The notes under the pieces are model-generated. The model was not told the DNA's origin, ran no database searches, and saw only the letters and a program-made list of their open reading frames with translations. From Candidatus Stercoripulliclostridium merdipullorum (lineage in GTDB: Bacteria > Bacillota > Clostridia > Christensenellales > DTU072), in the NCBI GenBank assembly GCA_018713745.1, contig DVOH01000031.1, positions 1-46,399 on the forward strand: a stretch of 46,399 nt of DNA, given 5' to 3'. Numbering within the stretch: the first letter of the stretch is position 1; each line of letters starts with the position of its first letter. The position numbers and the translations under genes are program-made. Shown here piece by piece: positions 36,972-46,217 of this stretch.

Positions 36972-39422
36972 TTATTTTTTTCGTTTGGCAACGACGATCA
37001 ACATCCCGGAATGCCCTTTCAGAGAGAAACTTTTGTTGAACGAAATCCGTTTTCCGCTGCAATACCCTGCAATGGCGGGACGAAAAACCTTTTTGCCGAC
37101 CGAGGTATAGCCGAGTTTGTTTTCGATCCCCATATCGAAGCGTAAACGCTTGGGCGAAGTATTATATACGGCGACCAACATATTGTCACCGCTGATATAA
37201 GAAGTTGCCAGCACGGAACGATTGTCGACGCGTACGGGATTGGCAGGATCCCAGTATCCGAACATTTTGCCGTCCGGGATCGCATAGTCGATCAGAACGC
37301 GATTGAAGTCGTCAAGCATATCCTTGTGTTTTTTGGAGTCGAAACGGAGCGGAACGGCATAAAGCATCGCCTTGGCAAGATCGACGTCTTCGGTCGTTTC
37401 CGCCGCAATCCCGAACGGAATCCCCGACAACGCCGTCAGAATATAGTCGCTGTCCTCTCCGCCCAGCCCTTCTGCGACAAGACTGTCGACAAACGGCAAC
37501 ACTTCGACAACCGCGGAAATCGCGGTGCAGTTACCGCACGCAGGAAGGTTGCATTCGGGCAGATCGAGCGCGATGCTTCCTTTGATTCCGCGTTTGCGGA
37601 CAAATGCCTTTTTGATGCGTTCCATCAGCGTGCGGGAATATGCTGCGTAAGGCAAACGGATGCCGTCCACGCAGGTGTTGGAAATCATATAATCGATTGC
37701 CGACACCAAGTAGTTGTCCAGTCGCGATTGGGGAACGGCAAGATACGTCCATTCCACTCCTTTCTCTTTGCCGACGGCGACGGTATTTTTTGCGGTGATG
37801 ACGGCGCTGTGCGGCACTTCGGGGAAGGGACGGTCGGCAGAATTCTGCGTGCTGTAAAATTCGGGGTTTGCAAGGCACTCGGCAGGCAAAGCGTTTTTGC
37901 GTAAAGCAAGTTCTCCTTCGAAACGCCTGAACATTCTCGCGTCGGCGTTGCGAGAGGAAATCACATCGTTGCCGAACGGAATCCGAACACCGATTCTTGC
38001 ATTATGGGCTTTCAAAACCGCATGTTTGATTTCCCGAACCGCGCCGATCGGATCGTTTGTCAAGGGCATGATTTCGGAATTCTTCTCGATTTCGAGCAGA
38101 TTGCAATAACTGTTTGCGGCTTCGGCAATCGCATTGGACACCGCGACTTTTTGTGACAGAACGCCGCGTCTTGTCCCGAGTCTTTTCTTGAGATCGACGC
38201 CCGCGAACGGCGTAAGCGCCATCGTAAACGACAGCGTCAATGTTTTGGATGCCGGCATGACCAATTTACCGGTATAGGCGCGCAATATCGCGCCGTTCCC
38301 CTCCTTACGGACGGCAATCCCTCCGTTGCCGAAGTTGTCCCAAGAGTCCGTGGGCAGCGAAAACGGTCGGCAATGATAAAACTTTCCTGCAATCGGCGCG
38401 GTACGTCGATTGGCGAGAAAGCGGATTTGCGCGCCGAGATCGACATTGCCGATCCAGACGGCATCGTGGAATTCGTTTTGGCTCCACCGAAAATCGAGAT
38501 CGGTCAAAGGTCCGCCCGCGGAACCGAGCCCGATGAGGTACGGCGTATCGACAAAGGAAAACATCAGACTGACGTCATTGAGAATCAGATCCCGATCGGC
38601 GGTCAGGTCGATGCGATACTCGACGGTCCCTTCGTAACGCGCGGTAGCTTTCAGTTCATAGCGCAAGTCATCGCTTTTTCCTTCGGCAAAGACCGTCGCG
38701 GCATGCTTGCGCTCCGAAATCTTGATGCGCGCAAACTTGAACTTATGCCCTTCCGCCTCCAGCTCGACGGGGCGGGAGAATAAGACTCTCTGCGGATCAT
38801 TGCACATCGCGCCCGAACGGCTGAAATATCCCGTACATTGCTCGGGCAAACCGTTGTTGCCGACCGCAAGGGCGCGTCCCTGAAATCCGATTTCGTTGCG
38901 GATCAGCGTAACGGGTTCGAATCCTTTGGGGATTTTGCGGTTGAGATGCATGCGGTCGTTCAACCATTTCAATCGGGCAAGCCCCTCTCCCTCGTCGGCA
39001 CCTTCGTTGAGGACGGGGTCGTCGGTCAGCGTCAGCTCGATGGGAAACTCCGTATCGCCGATCGTCGCAACGGTACGGTAAACACCGATCTCTGCTTTGG
39101 AAAGATCAAACCCGAAAAACAGCGTATACAAACGCCAGGGTTCGATCCGCATCGAACGCAGAAACGCCGTCCCGTCGGGATTGAAGCCTTTGCAATTCAG
39201 GCAAATTCCGGCATTTTTCAAGGTATTCGGACCTTCGACGACGCCGACGTCAGCCCTGAAATCGGGGATCAGGAACTCCGACAGCAAAACGATTTTGACA
39301 ACGGCATAACCATAGCGTGAAAATACGCCTTTGTACTCCGAGATCGGCGTATAATCTTTGAGGATGGACAAATCCGTAGGGTCTTTGATAACGGTTTCCG
39401 ATCCGATAGCATACAACTTCAT
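36972..39422 (-). CDS. GH123/DUF6067-like glycoside hydrolase family protein
   Basis: 816 residues, no signal peptide, so cytoplasmic. ATG 39422 has AGGAG upstream. The stretch GLARLKWLNDRMHLNRKIPKGFEPV, followed by a beta-rich region (GRALAVGNNGLPEQ), resembles DUF6067/GH123-related proteins, where an N-terminal beta domain leads into a barrel. In relatives, as I recall them, the barrel carries a GIDGLYLDDVAYD-type motif; here the corresponding part seems to be CVDGIRLPYAAYSRTLMERI, without the acidic pair. The enzyme may therefore be inactive or use other residues. A short Cys-rich patch (ECNLPACGNC) lies near residue 625. It follows lacZ by 54 nt and probably takes part in the same oligosaccharide breakdown. 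Family assignment is moderately sure, activity is not. Confidence 0.65.
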   Translation of the reverse strand: MKLYAIGSETVIKDPTDLSILKDYTPISEYKGVFSRYGYAVVKIVLLSEFLIPDFRADVGVVEGPNTLKNAGICLNCKGFNPDGTAFLRSMRIEPWRLYTLFFGFDLSKAEIGVYRTVATIGDTEFPIELTLTDDPVLNEGADEGEGLARLKWLNDRMHLNRKIPKGFEPVTLIRNEIGFQGRALAVGNNGLPEQCTGYFSRSGAMCNDPQRVLFSRPVELEAEGHKFKFARIKISERKHAATVFAEGKSDDLRYELKATARYEGTVEYRIDLTADRDLILNDVSLMFSFVDTPYLIGLGSAGGPLTDLDFRWSQNEFHDAVWIGNVDLGAQIRFLANRRTAPIAGKFYHCRPFSLPTDSWDNFGNGGIAVRKEGNGAILRAYTGKLVMPASKTLTLSFTMALTPFAGVDLKKRLGTRRGVLSQKVAVSNAIAEAANSYCNLLEIEKNSEIMPLTNDPIGAVREIKHAVLKAHNARIGVRIPFGNDVISSRNADARMFRRFEGELALRKNALPAECLANPEFYSTQNSADRPFPEVPHSAVITAKNTVAVGKEKGVEWTYLAVPQSRLDNYLVSAIDYMISNTCVDGIRLPYAAYSRTLMERIKKAFVRKRGIKGSIALDLPECNLPACGNCTAISAVVEVLPFVDSLVAEGLGGEDSDYILTALSGIPFGIAAETTEDVDLAKAMLYAVPLRFDSKKHKDMLDDFNRVLIDYAIPDGKMFGYWDPANPVRVDNRSVLATSYISGDNMLVAVYNTSPKRLRFDMGIENKLGYTSVGKKVFRPAIAGYCSGKRISFNKSFSLKGHSGMLIVVAKRKK

Positions 39423-39450
39423 ATTTTTTGTTACTCCTGTTTTTGGGCGA

Positions 39451-39472
39451 TCGCACCGTTTGACGGTTGCGA
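39451..39472 (-). other. Intercistronic hairpin between lacZ and the DUF6067-like gene
   Basis: TCGCAACCGT and ACGGTGCGA pair on the minus strand (nine base pairs, one bulged A, 3-nt loop). No T-run follows; the AGGAG site of the next gene comes about 13 nt below. It could stabilise or separate the two messages; not a terminator. Confidence 0.45.
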
Positions 39473-39476
39473 CTGA

Positions 39477-42400
39477 TCAGCGATGGGACTCGGGAACCTC
39501 CGCGGCATAATCGATTGCGCTTTCTTCGGCACGGAAGGGCAGAATCCGCACATGCAAGCGATGTCTGCGGGAGGGATCGAGGCAATAGCGTTTCAAGGGC
39601 AAAGGTCCGCAACTGTTACTACCCACGCCCGACACCGCACCGAGCACGGAACAATATGTGACGTTTTCTTCGACAATGTCTTCACGATGCTTGAAACTTG
39701 CCAGCGCACGGTCCGAGAAGTGCCGCACCTGGAACGAGAACGGCGTTTCGACGGCGGCAAACATCAGCCCTTCCCCTTCGGCATTACGCAGAGCGAAGTA
39801 TCGCACGTCGGTACGATTGCCGCTTTCCTGCGGGCGAATGTAAGGCTCGGTAAACGCTCCGACCCGATCGCGATAAATCCCGATCATATTCTGCTCTTTG
39901 AAATCGGGATAACTTTCGTAAGGACCGCTTCCGTAATAGATAACGTCGTCAAAATCGCGCGCAAGGGCAAACACTTTGCCGAATTTCGGCAGCATCGGCA
40001 AGCCGCGACGGCGCGGAATCAGCTCGGAAGTCAGATCGATGACGCCCGCGGCATTGACGCGATAGACGTCCAGCACCTCGAACAGCACCTTATCTTTTGC
40101 GTCCGTCAGCAGCGAACGCACCGTAACGACGGCGTCCGCACCGTGTTCGACAGCTTCCACCGAAACGGTACGCGTGCGGCAATCGTCATACCCCGCTTTT
40201 TCCCATGCCTTCTTGATGTACAGGTCGTTATCGATGGGAGCACGGTAAATCGTCGTTTTGACCTTGCTGCCGTCGACCTCTTTCAGCGGGGCGTCGACCA
40301 GATAGGAAGTTTCGCCTTTCTTATACGAAATAATTCCGCCGCTTTCCTTGGCAAAACGGATGGAGCCTTCATCAAAATTAACGGTTACGGTTTCCGAAGT
40401 CGTCGATACGGTTGCCCGACCTTTCACTTCAATCTCGGTATTCGGCATCCGCGAAGAGAGTTCGAGTTGCTCGTTGGCAACCTCCCTCTCCCCGTCGAAA
40501 TAACGGATATTCAAAAAGGCGTCTCCGCTTCCGACCGCGTATCCCAGGTCATAACGTCTTGTCGTTCCGGGATCGATGTCGCAGTCCAGCGTATAGCGGA
40601 AGCGATCGGTTCCGTCCACGTTCAGCGCAATCTGCGCCGTCAGATAAGCGGTATTGCGGAAGTTGTTGTAATTGGTCAGTTCGATCACGCCCTCTTCGGC
40701 AAGCGCGGCGCGAACAGGTCGATAGACGTTTTTCATCGACAGCGCGCCGGTATGCGGCGTGCGGTCGGGATAGAACAATCCGTCCACACAGAAGTTGCCG
40801 TCGTGGGTATATTCGCCGTGATCGCCGCCGTATGTGTAGCGGTATTTGGCGCCTTCGCCGTGATCGACGGCATGATCGACCATTTCCCAGATACAGCCGC
40901 CCATCAAATTGTCGTATTTATAAATTTCTTCCCAATATTCTTTCAGATTTCCGGCACCGACGCCCATCGCATGCGCGTATTCGCACATAAAATACGGCTT
41001 CGTATACATCGCCCTTCGCAGCGCAATGGTATTCGGCCCCATATTTTTGCGCGCGATGCGCGAGAGCCTTTCGACCGGGGGATACATTTCGCTTGCGACG
41101 TCGTACGCGCCTCTTCTCGTTCCGATCGCGCGTTCGTAATGAATCGGCAACATGGACAACGCTTTCAGCTGCCGATAACAGTAATCTTGACAACGGATGC
41201 CGCCCGACTCGTTGCCGAGCGACCACATCACGACGCTAGGCGAATTACGGTCGCGTAAATACATCCGTTTGACGCGATCCCAATAATGCTCCTTCCAACG
41301 AAGATTTTCGCTGATTTGTCCCGGCGTTTTGGTACCGTGCGTCTCGATATCGGCTTCATCGATGATATACAAGCCGTATTGATCGGCAAACTCCAAAAAC
41401 ATCGGATCGGGCGGATAATGCGACGTTCGGACGGCGTTGACGTTGTACTCTTTGCACAATTTGACGTCTTTTTCGATTTCTTCCGCCGTCATGACCCATC
41501 CCGTTTTCGGATGCGTGTCGTGGTGATTGACCCCCCGCAGCTTGACGGGGACGCCGTTGACTTTGAACACCCTGCCGGTAATTTCGACGGTTTTGAACCC
41601 CACCTTTTTGCAAATACATTCGCTGAGGAAACCGTCTTTGGTCAAGGTCAGGGTCAAGTCGTAGAGTTTGGGAACTTCGGCGTTCCACTCCGCCACATCG
41701 AGCTGCTCGAACGCGATCCGCACTTCGGGCTTGGCGGCGGCGACGCGGTAAGCGATCGTTTTGTCGCCGTCCGAAAGTTTTGCCGTCAAAGAGAGATTGC
41801 CGCGGGGCTGACGGACGTTCACCGTCAGAATGGCATCATACAAATCGCCGCTTTTTGCGGTAAAAAACTCGAAATCATAGATAAACGAGGGATAGTTGAC
41901 AAACAGCAGAACATCTCGGAAAATGCCGTTATAACGGAAAAAATCCTGATCTTCGAGATAGGAACCGTTACACCACTTATGAACGACGGCAAGGATTTCG
42001 TTGTTGCCTTCGGACAGATAGCCGTCGAGAACGAACTCTGCGGTATTGTGCGAGCCTTCGCTGTAGCCGACGTATTTGCCGTTGACATAAAGTTCGAGGC
42101 AGGAAGCAACGCCGAGGAAAGAAATGATATACGAACGGTTGAGATCGTCAATCGTAACGAAACGACGGTAAACACCTTTGGAATTGTACTGTTTTTTACC
42201 CGTCTTATAAGTAAATCCGTTGATATCCTCCCCGTATTTTCCGACCGACCGTTCTACGGGCGGCATGGGCGGAACAACCGGAAACGGATATTTGATGTTG
42301 GTATAAAAAGGAGGCTCATACCCCTGCAACTGCCAGCAGGACGGCACTTTGACCGTATCGAACGCCACGTTGTCTGTGTCGAAGTCGAGCGGAAACTCTT

Positions 42401-42599
42401 TCAGCGAACGGAAATAGGCAAAATCCCATTCCCCGTTCAGAACGACGACCTTGTCGCTGACATAACGTTTTTCGCCGACGGAAGCCGACTTGGCGCGTTC
42501 GGCGTCGCCGAACGGAATAAAATAAGCGCGTCCGTTGCACTTATTGTCGGCAAACACCTTAAAGTTTCGGTAATTGGTACTTCTAAGATTATATTTCAT
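39477..42599 (-). CDS. lacZ: GH2 beta-galactosidase (LacZ type)
   Basis: 1040 residues, the normal length for LacZ, without a signal peptide. ATG 42599 has AGGAGG four bases upstream. The order of domains is the jelly-roll sugar-binding domain (VPSCWQLQGYEPPFYTN), immunoglobulin-like domain, TIM barrel from about residue 340 (LRGVNHHDTHPKTGWVMT), and the C-terminal beta-sandwich small chain (YYGSGPYESYPDFK, SGNRTDVRYFAL). The acid/base is E464 in WSLGNES and the nucleophile is E540 in FMCEYAHAMG. It hydrolyses terminal beta-galactosides. It lies 30 nt below a GLUG surface protein and 54 nt above the DUF6067-like gene, forming one three-gene operon. Confidence 0.95.
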   Translation of the reverse strand: MKYNLRSTNYRNFKVFADNKCNGRAYFIPFGDAERAKSASVGEKRYVSDKVVVLNGEWDFAYFRSLKEFPLDFDTDNVAFDTVKVPSCWQLQGYEPPFYTNIKYPFPVVPPMPPVERSVGKYGEDINGFTYKTGKKQYNSKGVYRRFVTIDDLNRSYIISFLGVASCLELYVNGKYVGYSEGSHNTAEFVLDGYLSEGNNEILAVVHKWCNGSYLEDQDFFRYNGIFRDVLLFVNYPSFIYDFEFFTAKSGDLYDAILTVNVRQPRGNLSLTAKLSDGDKTIAYRVAAAKPEVRIAFEQLDVAEWNAEVPKLYDLTLTLTKDGFLSECICKKVGFKTVEITGRVFKVNGVPVKLRGVNHHDTHPKTGWVMTAEEIEKDVKLCKEYNVNAVRTSHYPPDPMFLEFADQYGLYIIDEADIETHGTKTPGQISENLRWKEHYWDRVKRMYLRDRNSPSVVMWSLGNESGGIRCQDYCYRQLKALSMLPIHYERAIGTRRGAYDVASEMYPPVERLSRIARKNMGPNTIALRRAMYTKPYFMCEYAHAMGVGAGNLKEYWEEIYKYDNLMGGCIWEMVDHAVDHGEGAKYRYTYGGDHGEYTHDGNFCVDGLFYPDRTPHTGALSMKNVYRPVRAALAEEGVIELTNYNNFRNTAYLTAQIALNVDGTDRFRYTLDCDIDPGTTRRYDLGYAVGSGDAFLNIRYFDGEREVANEQLELSSRMPNTEIEVKGRATVSTTSETVTVNFDEGSIRFAKESGGIISYKKGETSYLVDAPLKEVDGSKVKTTIYRAPIDNDLYIKKAWEKAGYDDCRTRTVSVEAVEHGADAVVTVRSLLTDAKDKVLFEVLDVYRVNAAGVIDLTSELIPRRRGLPMLPKFGKVFALARDFDDVIYYGSGPYESYPDFKEQNMIGIYRDRVGAFTEPYIRPQESGNRTDVRYFALRNAEGEGLMFAAVETPFSFQVRHFSDRALASFKHREDIVEENVTYCSVLGAVSGVGSNSCGPLPLKRYCLDPSRRHRLHVRILPFRAEESAIDYAAEVPESHR

Positions 42600-42629
42600 A
42601 AGTCCTCCTGTCTCCTTTGTGAAACGGCA

Positions 42630-44204
42630 TCATCCTGCCGCCGAATCGTATCTTCCCACGGTATCCGACCAGATTTTTTGCGCGGCGTCGATCGAAGCCG
42701 TCGTCGAAACGGTATTATCGATCAGATGGTCTGCGGGGACTTCCCCCGCTACGCCCGCAATTCCGCCGGCAATTACGTTCGCGGCGGCAATTTGGAGCGT
42801 TCCCGCGGCGATGAGATTCCGCAGATACAGATTGAGATCACCCGCCGCGCGCATGGTATTGTAAACCCGTCCTGCCGTCCCGCCGCACACCGCCACCGAA
42901 TCCGGTGCCGAAACGCTCAGTGTTCCGTCAAACTTACACCCGTTCAGGTTGTGGTTACGCAACACGCCGTAGATTCCGCCGGCAACGATCGTTTGCGCCG
43001 AACCGGCATCGGGCGCGTTGACGGTTACGGAATTGGATGCAGTAACGTTGACGCCGTCGTCGAAGAAATGGATATTCTGAACCGACGCCGTGCGATAATA
43101 CTTATTCATGGCACCGACCGCCCCGCCGATATTGGCAAGAACGCGGGCGTCCTCTTGCTCAAAGCTGTCTGTCGGAAACTCGGTCACCGGGGCGTTGCGG
43201 GCGAGGAGATCGACCGTCAGCGTACCTTTCACGCTGCATCCGCTCACCGATACGTTGGTGACATACCCGATCAGTCCGCCTGCCGAGAGCGGCGCCGGAG
43301 CCCTGACCGCAAATTTGAGATCGACCGTACAGTCCTTAACGACGTTGACGCCGGGATCTTCGTCGGCGCGACGCTCTTTGTCGGTTGCTTTCCCGACCAG
43401 TCCGCCGACATACAGAACGCCGGTTTCGGCGGAAACCGATATTTCTCCCGTTACGGTGCAACGGACGATATCGCTGTTGGAAGCGGTCGCCGCAAGAACG
43501 CCGAAGGCGTTTTCAACCCCTGCTACCGATGCCTTGACGTCGTGCAACGCGATGCCGTCCAGCACGGCGTTTTCGACCGAGGCAAACAGACCGCCCGCGG
43601 CGGTGGGGCGCAGATCGTCAATGCGGTATCCGTTGGCGTAATATCGCCCGCCGAATTTTTTGGGGATATAAGAAGAAGGCAACGCAAAGTCGGCAGTCTG
43701 GATATACGTCGCGGTCGTAGCGGCAGGAATCGCCGTAAAATCGGCTGTGGACGCAATTTTGACGGCATCGCCGAGCAGCAGTCTGACGACATAAACGGCA
43801 ACCTGCTTATTGCCGTACAGATAACGGACCGTGACTTCGCATTCCGACTCGGGATCTTTGAGGCGCTTCAGCGTAAAATCGCTGACCGCAACCAATTCGG
43901 GGTCGGAAACTTCGACTCGGAAGGAACTGAAAGCGGGATCGACCCAATCGGAAGGAAGCACAAAGTCTTCGCCTTTGGGCGCGGCAAGGTAAAACACGCC
44001 GTTCGGACCCGTCGGGGTCCCGGGCTGAACGCCCGGACGATCGTCTTGCAGAATCAGCACAACGGCAGTTACCGTAGCGGCAATCACCGCTACGGCAATC
44101 AGTACGCAGACGACGATAATCCTCTTCGTTCGGGGAGAAATCGGTCTGCGTGCCACGGACGCAAATTCGGTCTTGGACTCGTTGTGCTTCTCTGTTTGCT
44201 TCAT
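42630..44204 (-). CDS. GLUG-motif surface protein with N-terminal membrane anchor
   Basis: 524 residues. A basic cytoplasmic N-terminus (to about residue 28) and one membrane segment at 29-52 orient the remainder outside. A Pro/Gly linker follows, then a beta domain, then GLUG-type repeats (YVGGLVGKATD, SAGGLIGYVTN, NIGGAVGAMNKYY, VAGGIAGVAGE) separated by strands that resemble a right-handed beta structure. No catalytic motif or sorting signal is seen. No ribosome site precedes the ATG, and the promoter at 44214-44242 places the transcript start about 3 nt above it, so the message may be leaderless. It heads the lacZ operon and could help collect the glycan that the operon degrades; this is inference. 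Confidence 0.82.
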   Translation of the reverse strand: MKQTEKHNESKTEFASVARRPISPRTKRIIVVCVLIAVAVIAATVTAVVLILQDDRPGVQPGTPTGPNGVFYLAAPKGEDFVLPSDWVDPAFSSFRVEVSDPELVAVSDFTLKRLKDPESECEVTVRYLYGNKQVAVYVVRLLLGDAVKIASTADFTAIPAATTATYIQTADFALPSSYIPKKFGGRYYANGYRIDDLRPTAAGGLFASVENAVLDGIALHDVKASVAGVENAFGVLAATASNSDIVRCTVTGEISVSAETGVLYVGGLVGKATDKERRADEDPGVNVVKDCTVDLKFAVRAPAPLSAGGLIGYVTNVSVSGCSVKGTLTVDLLARNAPVTEFPTDSFEQEDARVLANIGGAVGAMNKYYRTASVQNIHFFDDGVNVTASNSVTVNAPDAGSAQTIVAGGIYGVLRNHNLNGCKFDGTLSVSAPDSVAVCGGTAGRVYNTMRAAGDLNLYLRNLIAAGTLQIAAANVIAGGIAGVAGEVPADHLIDNTVSTTASIDAAQKIWSDTVGRYDSAAG

Positions 44205-44213
44205 ATATTTAGA

Positions 44214-44242
44214 ATTATAATATAAGCGCGCAAAGAAAGCAA
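44214..44242 (-). promoter_or_regulatory. Sigma-A promoter placing the start codon at the 5' end
   Basis: On the minus strand TTGCTT (44242-44237), a 17-nt spacer and a perfect TATAAT (44219-44214). With a normal 6-7 nt gap the transcript begins near 44207, three bases above the ATG at 44204. Confidence 0.8.
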
Positions 44243-44255
44243 GATGTTTTGAAAA

Positions 44256-45071
44256 CTATTTTTGGGAATCGGAAGGACTGAAACCCAAAAGTTTTGCCGC
44301 ATTGTCGTACAAAACGGCGTTCAGCTCCTCGCTCGTCAAAGAAAGGCGCTCGAACAGAGCAAGCTCGTCGCGATAACTCCACATCGGATAATCGGTGCCG
44401 AACAAAAACCGCTCGATCCCGATTTTGCGCATCAGTTCGGCAACGCGTTCGGGCGGTAAGAACGGGAGTGTCGAAGAAGTATCGAGCCGAACGTTGGGAA
44501 CTTCGAGATACCCTTCCGCGTCTTCCCATTCCGAAAATCCGCCGAGATGCGCCGCAATCAGCGTATGGGTCGGAAACCGCTTGGCAAGCGCAATCATCTG
44601 TCGCGGATGGCTATAGGCAAACCGCTTGTCGCCCGTATGAAACAGAACGGGGAAATCGGGATCGATCTCCTGCATCACGGCGGCACACTCTTCTCCGTCC
44701 AGCGCAAATCCCTGAAAGTCGGGATGCAACTTGACGCCGCGACATCCGAGATCGCGGGCGCGGCGGTACTCGGCTTTGATCTCGGCGACGGACAATGCGG
44801 GATGCAGTGTCATAAACGGAATCAATGCGGGATGTCGTCGGGCCTCTCCCGCGATAAAGTCGTTGATATGCCCGACCTGATGCGGCGTCGTTGCCACGGC
44901 ATGACAAACGACGGCGGAAACGCGGTAATGCTCCAGCAGCGCAACAAGCTCCGCGGTCGTACCGTTTCCGACACAGAGAGAAACCCCGTAAAAACGTTCG
45001 ATCCCCTCGACGGCGCGTCGGGCAATGGCGTCGGGATAAATATGCGCATGAAAATCGATCAGCTTCGGCAT
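44256..45071 (-). CDS. Amidohydrolase-2 family metal-dependent hydrolase
   Basis: 271 residues, usual for the ACMSD/amidohydrolase-2 group. The N-terminal metal motif is H8-A-H10 in LIDFHAHIYP. Later metal or catalytic positions are the His in GVKLHPDFQGF, the His in LFHTGDK, the His in IAAHLGG and the Asp in FLFGTDYPMW. Such enzymes catalyse hydrolysis or decarboxylation at a single metal centre; the substrate cannot be told. ATG 45071 has AAAGGAAAG upstream. A possible extended -10 (TG, one base, TATAGT) lies at 45092-45100, so the gene may have its own promoter as well as read-through from the regulator above it. Confidence 0.85.
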   Translation of the reverse strand: MPKLIDFHAHIYPDAIARRAVEGIERFYGVSLCVGNGTTAELVALLEHYRVSAVVCHAVATTPHQVGHINDFIAGEARRHPALIPFMTLHPALSVAEIKAEYRRARDLGCRGVKLHPDFQGFALDGEECAAVMQEIDPDFPVLFHTGDKRFAYSHPRQMIALAKRFPTHTLIAAHLGGFSEWEDAEGYLEVPNVRLDTSSTLPFLPPERVAELMRKIGIERFLFGTDYPMWSYRDELALFERLSLTSEELNAVLYDNAAKLLGFSPSDSQK

Positions 45072-45091
45072 GGGTCTTTCCTTTTTGAAGT

Positions 45092-45100
45092 ACTATACCA
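45092..45100 (-). promoter_or_regulatory. Possible extended -10 element for the amidohydrolase gene
   Basis: TGGTATAGT on the minus strand fits an extended -10 element (TG, one base, TATAGT). No good -35 hexamer is seen 16-18 nt upstream. It lies 20 nt above the start codon. Confidence 0.4.
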
Positions 45101-45182
45101 CACCGAACGAAAAATGCCGGTAAATTTTGCGTAAAATTCGACTTTTCCGATATGCACAAATGCGCATTGGTTAATACTGTAG

Positions 45183-46172
45183 CTACAGATACATTTTATT
45201 GCGCCAAAATCGATTGCAGGTAATCCCGATAGCGTTCGGCAATCCGCTTGGGCGCCAAATCTTGATTTTGTTGCCCAGCGTACAGCACCAGCCGAAAAAC
45301 GTGGGACTGATCCCGACCGTCGCGGTAAACGTCACCTTCCCGCCCCCTGCGTCGCTGAGGCGCAGCGCCTTGCCGAACTGATCGACCAGCACGTCGATCA
45401 CGCCGACTTCGGCTTCAAACGTAACGTCTGCGGTTTTGCCGCCGTACATCGAAAACATCCTGACTTTATGATCGGCGGCCGTATGCAAAATCGTCTCGGG
45501 GACCGTGCGCTCGCTCGGCTCGATCGCAACGCGATCCATCCGATCGACGCGATAAACCGCGCTCCCTTCGTATTTGGGATCGTACGCGATCAGATAATAG
45601 TTATCCTTTGCAAAAACCGTCGTGACGGGATTGACGAGATAGCGCGCTCCGTTTTTGCGGTACACGCATTCTCCTTCGGCGCCGTAATCGAAATAGCGGA
45701 AAGAAATCTGCCGTCCCGCAACAATCGCGTCGCAAATATCGGATACGCTGTAATAAATCGATTCGTTGAGATGTTTGACGGTATCGAATTGTACGATATT
45801 GTGCTTCAAAAGACGGGCGCGATGGCTTCCGGCAAGGGCGGCGAGCTTGTCGACCAGCTCTTCCGTCTTCCCCGGCGTAATAAACCCTGCCGCCTGAACG
45901 GCGTCGATCAGAATTTTGATTTCGGGCAGTTGAAATTTGCGATCGACGACATAATAGCGATTGTTGCGCGAACGGCGACACATTACTTCAAACCCGTTGC
46001 GCGTCAGTTCTTCCATATCGGAATACAAGGTCCTTCGATCGCAGGCAATCCCTTCCGCCTGCAAACGATCCATAATTTGTTTGGTCGTCAAGGGATGATC
46101 CTCGTCGCTGTCGCGACAAAGGATTTCCCACAATTTCAGCAATTTAATTTTGTAAGAACGTTCTTTTGCCAT
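45183..46172 (-). CDS. WYL-domain (DeoR/YafY-type) transcriptional regulator, C-terminus frameshifted
   Basis: 329 residues from ATG 46172 (MAKERSYKIK), with GGAGGAATT upstream. Residues about 5-75 form a winged helix (LTTKQIMDRLQAEGIACDRRTLYSDMEEL), and the WYL domain follows (ISFRYFDYG, YLVNPVTTVFAKDNYYLIAYDP, YRVDRMDRV). The WYL module senses small ligands or nucleic acids in other proteins. The end is abnormal: after GNKIKI the present frame gives WRPSGLPNAIG and so on, while the neighbouring frame gives APKRIAERYRDYLQSILAQ and a stop at 45196, the normal C-terminal helix of the family. One missing T in the TTT run at 45257-45259 explains this. It is either a real mutation that alters the last about 20 residues or a sequence error. 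Confidence 0.85.
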   Translation of the reverse strand: MAKERSYKIKLLKLWEILCRDSDEDHPLTTKQIMDRLQAEGIACDRRTLYSDMEELTRNGFEVMCRRSRNNRYYVVDRKFQLPEIKILIDAVQAAGFITPGKTEELVDKLAALAGSHRARLLKHNIVQFDTVKHLNESIYYSVSDICDAIVAGRQISFRYFDYGAEGECVYRKNGARYLVNPVTTVFAKDNYYLIAYDPKYEGSAVYRVDRMDRVAIEPSERTVPETILHTAADHKVRMFSMYGGKTADVTFEAEVGVIDVLVDQFGKALRLSDAGGGKVTFTATVGISPTFFGWCCTLGNKIKIWRPSGLPNAIGITCNRFWRNKMYL

Positions 46173-46217
46173 AATTCCTCCCCCGGTCGGCTTCAGACGT
46201 AACAAATTGACTTTCTT

